A stretch of DNA of 64,000 bases from Erythrobacter sp. JK5 (GTDB lineage: Bacteria; Pseudomonadota; Alphaproteobacteria; Sphingomonadales; Sphingomonadaceae). Location of the stretch: the NCBI RefSeq assembly GCF_018205975.1, contig NZ_CP073577.1, positions 1,302,001-1,366,000 on the forward strand, read 5' to 3'. Of this stretch, positions 58,943 through 64,000 are shown piece after piece. The position numbers and the translations under genes are program-made. Position 1 is the stretch's first letter. Every line of letters begins with the position of its first letter. A model generated the notes under the pieces. The model worked only from the letters and a program-made list of their open reading frames with translations. It had not been told where the DNA came from and ran no database searches.

Positions 58943-59587
58943 TCACGATTTGGCACCGACGAATTCATACGCACAACCGGCCAGAAACTCGCGGAAATGA
59001 ACTTCGCGCAAAACTTTGCGTGCTGGAAGCCAAGGGCGGAACTCTTCATATTCCCGCGCCACACCAAATGGTTTGGTCAGCACTATGCCGATTTCAATCA
59101 GCCATCGCGGCCAGCGCTCGGGGTGCTTCAGGCCAAGCAGGGCCATCCGGCCACCCGTCGGGAGAGCAGCTGAGGCGCGCTCGATGATCGCGGCGTAGTC
59201 AGGTGGCATTTCCAGTCCAAAGGTGCTGATGACTGCGCTGGTCTCGCTCGGAAAGCGGAAGGCGGCTACGTCTGACTGCACAAATTCGACATTGCTAGCT
59301 CGCAGGCGCTTCGCTCGTCGACGGGCTTGGTCGAGCATGCCTTGCGAAAGGTCGACCAGCGTCACCTTGCCGCTTGGTCCTACTCTCTCAAGCAGAAACG
59401 CGAGGTTTGCGCCGGTGCCAGCACATAGATCGATCACATGGTCACCGGCGTTGAGTTCAAGCCGGTTAACCAGATCGCGTCGCCAGCGACCAAGACCGGC
59501 CCACCGAAACCCCGACACCAATCGGTCATAGATTCCCGCGGTCTTGTCGTAGAGACGTTCAACCTGTTCGTTGGATAGAATTGCCAT
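58943..59587 (-). CDS. class I SAM-dependent methyltransferase of the czc operon, 214 aa
   Basis: Cytosolic methyltransferase. VERLYDKTAGIYDRLVSGFRW and HVIDLCAGTGANLAFLLERV (motif I) are like UbiE/COQ5-type enzymes. VTLVDLSQGMLDQARRRAKRL is motif II. The substrate is unknown. It lies 8 bases downstream of the DUF3703 gene and 71 bases upstream of the His-rich protein. The same kind of enzyme is linked with the DUF411 gene at 32817, so methyltransferases occur in both halves of this island. Confidence 0.75.
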   Translation of the reverse strand: MAILSNEQVERLYDKTAGIYDRLVSGFRWAGLGRWRRDLVNRLELNAGDHVIDLCAGTGANLAFLLERVGPSGKVTLVDLSQGMLDQARRRAKRLRASNVEFVQSDVAAFRFPSETSAVISTFGLEMPPDYAAIIERASAALPTGGRMALLGLKHPERWPRWLIEIGIVLTKPFGVAREYEEFRPWLPARKVLREVHFREFLAGCAYEFVGAKS

Positions 59588-59595
59588 GGCGCGTG

Positions 59596-59958
59596 CTAGC
59601 GAACCTCGTCCGAAGAGATGGTGAAAACCTCCGCGAGGTCGTCCGGGTATGGCATTGGCGCGAATGCGCTCACGTTTGCGCGTCCGGTATTGCCCCAGGG
59701 GAGCCGTCCGGTGAGATTGCCAAGGGGAGCGAGCGCAAGACGTATGACCTGCCCCAGAACTTCGCGGCCATCGCGGGTTTCAACTGCATAGCCCAGCATC
59801 GTCATATGTGAACGAAGGTGCGGCCCGAAGAAGCCCTGGCCCAGAATATGTTCCCGCTCGAGCGCGGTCCAAGCCAAAGCCCGGTCACCAGACTGCCTGG
59901 CGGCACGGAAAACGCACCGCTCAGCTTCGATAAGTTCAATAATGTCCTTCTTTGCCAC
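59596..59958 (-). CDS. DUF3703 family protein, 120 aa
   Basis: Small cytosolic helical protein of the DUF3703 family, which is found next to MerR regulators and czc or mer genes. Motifs are RVFRAARQSGDRALAWTALEREHILGQ (here read as AWTALEREHILGQGFFGPHL) and the C-terminal LGNLTGRLPWGNTGRANVSAF. The start is the ATG at 59958 (59956-59958). It is the first gene of the czc operon, transcribed away from the MerR gene; a MerR-type promoter (59994-60024) stands 36 bases upstream. Function unknown. Confidence 0.75.
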   Translation of the reverse strand: MAKKDIIELIEAERCVFRAARQSGDRALAWTALEREHILGQGFFGPHLRSHMTMLGYAVETRDGREVLGQVIRLALAPLGNLTGRLPWGNTGRANVSAFAPMPYPDDLAEVFTISSDEVR

Positions 59959-59993
59959 AGGATTTTACCGTTCTGCTTGCATCTTCGAATCGT

Positions 59994-60024
59994 CTTATGC
60001 ACCTTGTAGTGGCTACAAGGTCAA
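59994..60024 (-). promoter_or_regulatory. MerR-type promoter and operator between the DUF3703-czc operon and the MerR gene
   Basis: The perfect dyad ACCTTGTAGTGGCTACAAGGT (positions 60001-60021; one central base) is typical for CadR/PbrR/ZntR operators. On the minus strand TTGACC (60019-60024) and CATAAG (59994-59999) are separated by 19 bases, the distorted spacing repaired by metal-bound MerR proteins. The promoter points to the DUF3703-czc operon. Confidence 0.85.
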
Positions 60025-60040
60025 GCATTGCGAGAAACCC

Positions 60041-60427
60041 ATGAAGATTGGTGCCCTGGCGCGGAAGACCGGCACGACCGCCGAAACGATCCGCTACTAC
60101 GAACGGACCGGATTGCTGGAGGAACCACCACGCACCGCCGGAAACTACCGGGACTATGGTTCGACCGAATTGGCCAGATTGCGGTTTATCCGCCGCGCAC
60201 GCGACCTTGGCTTCACCATGGCGGAGGTGCGCCAATTGCTTTCTTTGTCGGATGATCCATCGCAATCGTGCGAAGCCGTGGACTCTATTGCCAGCCTCCA
60301 CCTACGCGAAGTGGATCGGAAGCTTGGTGACTTGCGAAAACTGCGAACCGAACTGCGCCATATGGTCGACGACTGCCAGCACGGAGCGGTTGGCGAATGC
60401 CGGATAATCGAAGTGCTTTCCGGCTAG
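60041..60427 (+). CDS. MerR-family metal-responsive regulator, CadR/PbrR-like, 128 aa
   Basis: Metal-sensing activator. The N-terminal winged helix is MKIGALARKTGTTAETIRYYE followed by RTAGNYRDYG; a long dimer helix ends at HMVDDC. Three Cys (C77, C112, C120) match the cysteine positions of CadR/PbrR-type Cd/Pb/Zn sensors. The start at 60041 is preceded by GAGAAACCC; the frame extends upstream to 59942 but would read through the operator. It probably represses and activates the divergent czc operon through the dyad at 60001. The true metal (Cd, Zn, Pb or Co) cannot be decided from the sequence. Confidence 0.85.
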   Translation: MKIGALARKTGTTAETIRYYERTGLLEEPPRTAGNYRDYGSTELARLRFIRRARDLGFTMAEVRQLLSLSDDPSQSCEAVDSIASLHLREVDRKLGDLRKLRTELRHMVDDCQHGAVGECRIIEVLSG

Positions 60428-60474
60428 CGGGACAGCGCGCGTTTATTCGAGCGGTGACGGGACGCAAACCATGA

Positions 60475-60765
60475 TCATCTCGAAATTCGGGGCGTGTTCT
60501 GACATATCTCGTCGGTGCGTTCGACAACAGAACCAATCCAGTCATCGATCTCGGCTTCGACCCAAACCGTGCAACGGGGACCGAGCGAACGCGACTTTGG
60601 AAAACGGCCTTCGCGCATCCGCTGATAGATTGCCGTTCGGCGCAGGCCCACGCGCGCCATGACCTCGGGAAGACGAATGAGCCGGTCTGGCGTTGGCTCG
60701 ACAGGAACGGCTTCCGCGTCCGTTTCGATACCAGTCGTCATTTCAGAGAGCGAAGCTTTGTTCAT
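60475..60765 (-). CDS. AlpA-family/excisionase-like DNA-binding protein, 96 aa
   Basis: Small helix-turn-helix protein of the phage-type AlpA group, about residues 30-75: LIRLPEVMARVGLRRTAIYQRM followed by REGRFPKSRSLGPRCTVWVEAEID, given here as GRFPKSRSLGPRCTVW. Such regulators control integrase or transfer genes in mobile elements. The start overlaps the end of the neighbouring regulator gene, so the two are probably one transcript. It stands between the cargo and the tra operon, which supports a conjugative-element identity. Confidence 0.75.
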   Translation of the reverse strand: MNKASLSEMTTGIETDAEAVPVEPTPDRLIRLPEVMARVGLRRTAIYQRMREGRFPKSRSLGPRCTVWVEAEIDDWIGSVVERTDEICQNTPRISR

Positions 60766-61204
60766 CCTGCCGCTCCAGTTGCGCGAGGTGATCCGACAGG
60801 AGACCGGCGGTGCGGTGCGCGGTCCCCTTTGCCCAGCGCGGTCTCACATCGAGCAGCCTCTGGCCCAGCGCTTGATCCAAAGCAGACGGCAACTCGCTTA
60901 TGAAGGTTTCAAGAAATTCCAGCACGCCGCTATTCTGCCAATCCTTGCTACGCTGCGAGTACCCCGCGAGTGCCAGCATCAGGGAGGTGCGCGGCGCGTG
61001 TCCGCTCGCGTCAAGGATGGCCAGCGCCTCTGGCAGTGTGGCTGACCTTGTCCCGGCGAGGATGCGTCGGAGCGCGTCCTTGTTGATATTCGTCTGTGCG
61101 GCAATCGTCCGCCGGGACTTGCCACTTTCGTCCACGGCATGGTCGAGGAAAGCGGCGACTCCTCGCGATAGTTCTTCCCATTTGTCGTTTGTGTTTCGCG
61201 CCAT
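60743..61204 (-). CDS. helix-turn-helix regulatory protein, 153 aa
   Basis: Likely cytosolic regulator. A helix-turn-helix near residues 27-50 is seen in SRRTIAAQTNINKDALRRIL, with a ARNTNDKWEELSRGVAAFL helix before it. The C-terminal half (VLEFLETFISELPSALDQAL) is helical and may dimerise. It is divergent from the tra operon across 363 bases containing GTAGGAAA repeats, so it may control tra expression. Family not named with certainty (XRE-like). Confidence 0.6.
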   Translation of the reverse strand: MARNTNDKWEELSRGVAAFLDHAVDESGKSRRTIAAQTNINKDALRRILAGTRSATLPEALAILDASGHAPRTSLMLALAGYSQRSKDWQNSGVLEFLETFISELPSALDQALGQRLLDVRPRWAKGTAHRTAGLLSDHLAQLERQDEQSFAL

Positions 61205-61567
61205 TGTTCCTGCTTCCGGTGATCTTCAGCGAATCACCAACAGGCTAGGCGACGCGTCAAACTGTAGGAAAGGAAAAAGAACAAATAAGGAACACGTAGG
61301 AAACTGGCTCATCGTCACACGATTTGATTCGCGCAGATTCCGGTCCCTCGATCTCAGACTTCGGTATGGGTGGCGCAATGATCGGTATTCTTGGCCGCAA
61401 TGTCTGCACCGGTCGCGCAAAGCCTGGTCAGATTGCCCAGAATCGACGATTTCTCTTGGTCGGAATGCCGCGTGCGTCAGTTTCCGTTTTCCTACACCCT
61501 GCCTTCCAATCGAGGAAAGAACATACAGCGAACGCATCGCTGCCAATGTTCGAAACGGAGTTCCTCG
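61205..61567. promoter_or_regulatory. 363-base control region between the regulator genes and traA
   Basis: No supported gene. GTAGGAAA occurs at 61264-61271 and 61296-61303, and inverted (TTTCCTAC) at 61488-61495. They are embedded in an A/G-rich stretch (AGGAAAGGAAAAAGAAC). These could be operator sites of the divergent regulator or part of a transfer control region. The promoter for tra lies probably here, but I see no consensus -35/-10 pair. A frame beginning at 61391 is only an upstream extension of traA. Confidence 0.4.
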
Positions 61568-61894
61568 ATGAACAATGCAATCACCCTTCCCCGCCCATCC
61601 GTTAAAGGCATTCGTGCCCGCGACTATATTCTTCCGGCCGCGATTGCGCTCGCCTGCGCCGGTGCCGCCTATGCCGGTGCCGACACGACCTTTGATCCGG
61701 CGCTGCAGAAGTTCACTGACTTCCTCGAAGGTTCGGGCGGCAAGATCATCACCGTCCTCAGCCTTGCCGGCGGTTTGATCGCGCTCGCCTCGGGCCGCTT
61801 CGCCCTTGGGCAGGTCGCGGTCCCGGTCGGTGTCGGAATTGGCGTCGGCACAGGCGTGCCGATCGTCACCTCGGTCGTGACCGCAACCATTTGA
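61568..61894 (+). CDS. traA: conjugative pilin TraA, F-type, 108 aa
   Basis: Pilin precursor of the F-type type IV secretion system. The leader is long (MNNAITLPRPSVKGIRARDY) and ends in LACAGAAYAGADTTF, a probable cleavage site. The mature part has LQKFTDFLEGSGGKIITVLSLAGGLIALA, given here as FLEGSGGKIITVLSLAGG, then FALGQVAVPVGVGIGVGTGVP, giving two hydrophobic helices like F pilin. It is followed by traL after 26 bases. The ATG at 61568 has GGAGTTCC upstream. Confidence 0.85.
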   Translation: MNNAITLPRPSVKGIRARDYILPAAIALACAGAAYAGADTTFDPALQKFTDFLEGSGGKIITVLSLAGGLIALASGRFALGQVAVPVGVGIGVGTGVPIVTSVVTATI

Positions 61895-61920
61895 TCGCGG
61901 TCTAACGACGGGAGGGCGGC

Positions 61921-62208
61921 ATGGCCGACAGATACCTCGTTCCACGGCGGCTCGACGACCCGGAGCTCATCGGCTTCTGGACCATCGACGAGTTTGCGGG
62001 ACTGCTCGTCCCCTTCGCGTGGGGCATCCTTTCGCAGCACATCCTCATCGGCACAGCCCTGTCCGGGCTCACCTGGTTCGCCCTTCGAAAGGCGAAGGCG
62101 TCAGGTGCCGGGTCGAAACTGGTCCATGCTGCCTACTGGTATCTGCCGGGGAGCTTCCTCGGTCTTAAAGCCACGCCGCCCTCCCACTGCCGCCTGCTTG
62201 CAGGCTGA
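61921..62208 (+). CDS. traL: T4SS assembly protein TraL, 95 aa
   Basis: Small inner-membrane protein of F-type T4SS pilus assembly. VPRRLDDPELIGFWTIDEFA is the conserved N-terminal motif of the family, followed by a hydrophobic helix (LLVPFAWGILSQHILIGTA) and a second segment near residue 50. Start ATG with GGGAGGGCGGC upstream. It sits between traA and traE, the canonical order. Confidence 0.85.
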   Translation: MADRYLVPRRLDDPELIGFWTIDEFAGLLVPFAWGILSQHILIGTALSGLTWFALRKAKASGAGSKLVHAAYWYLPGSFLGLKATPPSHCRLLAG

Positions 62209-62219
62209 GGGAGGAACCC

Positions 62220-62789
62220 ATGAGACACGAATTCGCCTATGAGGAAGCGCAGCGTCACCTCAAACAGCGCAACCGCTTCGCCGCGCTGTCAGCCGTGCTG
62301 GGCCTTACCAGCCTGCTGGCGGTCGGCGCGGCGGCGACGCGCGAGGAAAGCGTCATTTTGGTGCCTGTCACGACCGAGCGCCTGACGCTCGGGAGCGGCG
62401 GTACCGATGCGCACTACCTCGAACTCGTAACCCGCGACACCGCGCTCATGCTGCTCAATCGCGCACCCGAGAGCCTCGACTACTGGATGGAACAGGTCCT
62501 CAAGGTGGCAGATCCGTCAGCGCACGGGAGCCTCAAGGCCGAGCTCGTCAAGATCGTCGACGAGCAGCGCGGTTCGGACATCAGCCAGGCCTTCGTCATC
62601 TCGCGGATGGAGGTCGACGCGCAGGCGCTCACCGCTGTCGTCACCGGCACGCTCAAGACCTTCGTCGGTGCGCAGGTGATCGCAAGCCAAGAGCGCAGCT
62701 TCGAATTCAGCTGGAACCGCCGCGGCCTCAGTCTCGGCCTTACCGGCTTCCGCCAGCTCCCAACCGAAAACGAGGAGGAGAACCCATGA
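62220..62789 (+). CDS. traE: T4SS protein TraE, 189 aa
   Basis: VirB5/VirB8-like inner-membrane protein of the F-type T4SS. The single anchor helix is FAALSAVLGLTSLLAVGAAA near the N-terminus, and the periplasmic part holds YLELVTRDTALMLLNRAPES and RRGLSLGLTGFRQLP. Start ATG with GAGGGAGG upstream. Its end overlaps traK by four bases (ATGA). The length is typical for the family. Confidence 0.85.
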   Translation: MRHEFAYEEAQRHLKQRNRFAALSAVLGLTSLLAVGAAATREESVILVPVTTERLTLGSGGTDAHYLELVTRDTALMLLNRAPESLDYWMEQVLKVADPSAHGSLKAELVKIVDEQRGSDISQAFVISRMEVDAQALTAVVTGTLKTFVGAQVIASQERSFEFSWNRRGLSLGLTGFRQLPTENEEENP

Positions 62790-63541
62790 CACTCCTATCC
62801 CGCCCCTTCCCCGCCGCGCTGACCGGCGTTGCGCTGGCAATCGCCACGGCCGCCTACGCTTCACCGGCACATGCCGACCAGTTCGTCGAGGCCGCTGATG
62901 GCGCCGCGATCGACTGCGTGCTCGCACGCGGCGCGCTGACCCGTATCGCCCTCATCGAGGACGGTTTCGGCAATGTCTCGAAGATGGCGAGCGGCTATCC
63001 CTACAACGATTTCGAGGTGACCCACGAGCCGGTGCGCGGCGACATCTATGTCTCGGTGCCGCTGCAATATGCGAGCGCAAGGGTCAGCTTCTTCGCGACG
63101 AGCAGCGCGGGCTATGTCTACAAGTTCACCTGCCGCGTCGAAGGCGAGGAAGCGAGCCAGCTCTTCGTCACCAATCCCGCGCTCGCCAAATCCCAGGCGA
63201 GCGAGTGGGAAGGCCAAGCCCCGACCCGCGACGAGGCCGCGATCCGGCTGATCGAGGCGATGGCGAGCGACGGGGTTCTGCCGGGCTTCCGGGCCCGCAC
63301 CGAACTCTCTCGACCACGCCGAACCGACAGTCTCGAAGTGCAGCAGGTCGCCGAATACGAAGGTGCCGAGCTGATCGGTCAGGCCTTTACTCTACGCAAT
63401 CTCGGCCCGATGCCCGTCGACCTTGCCGGTGAACGCGAGGCGCCCGCCGGGGCGCTGGCCTTTGCCTATGGCCGAGACAGCCTCCAGCCCGGCGAGAGCA
63501 CGCAGGCCTTCCTCGTCTTTACAAAGGGAGGGCTCGAATAA
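62786..63541 (+). CDS. traK: T4SS secretin-like protein TraK, 251 aa
   Basis: Periplasmic/outer-membrane-associated protein of the F-type T4SS core, like VirB9. A signal peptide (ALTGVALAIATAAYASPAHA) is followed by a beta-rich protein with GAAIDCVLARGALTRIALIED, given here as DCVLARGALTRIALIED, and a C-terminal domain with AYEGAELIGQAFTLRNLG-type motif (YEGAELIGQAFTLRNLG). The TAATG junction with traB shows tight coupling. Confidence 0.85.
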   Translation: MTLLSRPFPAALTGVALAIATAAYASPAHADQFVEAADGAAIDCVLARGALTRIALIEDGFGNVSKMASGYPYNDFEVTHEPVRGDIYVSVPLQYASARVSFFATSSAGYVYKFTCRVEGEEASQLFVTNPALAKSQASEWEGQAPTRDEAAIRLIEAMASDGVLPGFRARTELSRPRRTDSLEVQQVAEYEGAELIGQAFTLRNLGPMPVDLAGEREAPAGALAFAYGRDSLQPGESTQAFLVFTKGGLE

Positions 63542-64000
63542 TGGCCGATCCCGACACACGCGATACGCCCGCGGCAGCGCCCAAGGACGAGACGCGCGGC
63601 GAAGCCCGGCGCAATCTCAACCGCACGGTGGCGCAGAAGCAGAAGCTGCTGCTCGCCGGGATCGGCGGGGTGGCACTCATCGCCGGTTCGATGTTCATCT
63701 TCGGTGGTGAGGATGAAGCGAGCGCCGACGGCGCGGGCGCGACCACGATCGAGACCGGCGCGCTGGTCAATCGCAATCTCTCGCAGCGCGAATTCGTCGC
63801 CACTTACGGCAACCGCCTCGATGCGCAGGGCAAGGCGATCAAGGACCTGCAGGAGAGCCAGCTTCCCAAGGCTTCTATCGAGCAGGAGCTCGAAGCGCTG
63901 CGCGGCGAAAACGCGCGGATGCTGAGCGACGGCCAGGCGGCGATCGATGCGATCTCGGCGGAGAACGCCGCCTTGCGCTCAGAACTCGAAACCGTCCGCG
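63541..64000 (+). CDS. traB: T4SS protein TraB, 5' part only
   Basis: VirB10-like core protein of the F-type T4SS, cut by the window end (153 codons seen). N-terminal soluble part (PDTRDTPAAAPKDETRGEAR), a membrane anchor (KLLLAGIGGVALIAGSMFIF), then a coiled-coil-like periplasmic region (LEALRGENARMLSDGQAAID, ISAENAALRSELETV). The start overlaps the traK stop (TAATG). The order traA-L-E-K-B is canonical for F-type transfer systems. Confidence 0.85.
   Translation, partial: MADPDTRDTPAAAPKDETRGEARRNLNRTVAQKQKLLLAGIGGVALIAGSMFIFGGEDEASADGAGATTIETGALVNRNLSQREFVATYGNRLDAQGKAIKDLQESQLPKASIEQELEALRGENARMLSDGQAAIDAISAENAALRSELETVR

Noticed and set aside
61391..61567. N-terminal extension of traA by 59 codons
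   Set aside because: The extension is basic and includes the third GTAGGAAA-type site; the ATG at 61568 with GGAG upstream gives a normal pilin leader.

Overview
The window looks like a piece of an alphaproteobacterial chromosome of the order Sphingomonadales, probably the Erythrobacteraceae/Sphingomonadaceae. This rests on high GC, a short 438-residue ProRS without an editing insertion, a methylsuccinyl-CoA dehydrogenase of the ethylmalonyl-CoA pathway, and a subtilisin-like surface protease with FYG/FWG repeats. The genus is inference; no rRNA or tRNA gene was found.

Layout. Positions 1-23,860 look like ordinary chromosome: a partial mcd gene, a small gene pair with a probable frameshift, a five-gene minus-strand operon for secreted DUF11-type proteins with one 1742-residue putative outer-membrane member (2,633-12,804), a DUF202 protein, proS, an S8 protease with a beta-barrel-like C-terminus followed by a TPR protein, a small outer-membrane protein, an AraC regulator, and a CMD/VOC/MAPEG/uracil-DNA-glycosylase group. 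A strongly structured leader (22,299-22,395) precedes the VOC gene.

From about 24,100 to the end the window looks like an integrated conjugative element or large genomic island. A candidate attachment end at 24,015-24,146 is followed by about 36 kb of metal-resistance cargo and then by the start of an F-type conjugation operon (traA-L-E-K-B). The cargo has two halves. The first (24-43 kb) is copper-centred: copA (multicopper oxidase), copB, a CnrYXH-like sigma/anti-sigma/sensor set, small His/Met-rich periplasmic proteins, a redox/persulfide module (glutaredoxin-MauE fusion, metallo-hydrolase-rhodanese), a copper P-type ATPase and cusCBA-F. The second (49-60 kb) is a czc-type operon: DUF3703, methyltransferase, His-rich protein, czcC, czcB, czcA, P1B-4-like ATPase and a CDF-like protein, reading away from a divergent CadR/PbrR-like MerR gene with a textbook 19-bp-spacer promoter.

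The most interesting signal is regulatory. Five copies of TTTGAGGG or TTGAGGG, followed by exactly 16 bases and CGTA, stand in front of cnrY-like, copA, a methyltransferase gene, an APC permease gene and a His/Met-rich periplasmic protein gene. I read them as the promoters of the island's own ECF sigma factor. The sensor keeps all five CnrX metal ligands at identical spacing although its neighbours are copper genes. Four genes or gene pairs (2,450; 36,905; 37,151; 43,928) show apparent one-base losses in short homopolymers, so either they are decaying or the sequence has homopolymer undercalls.
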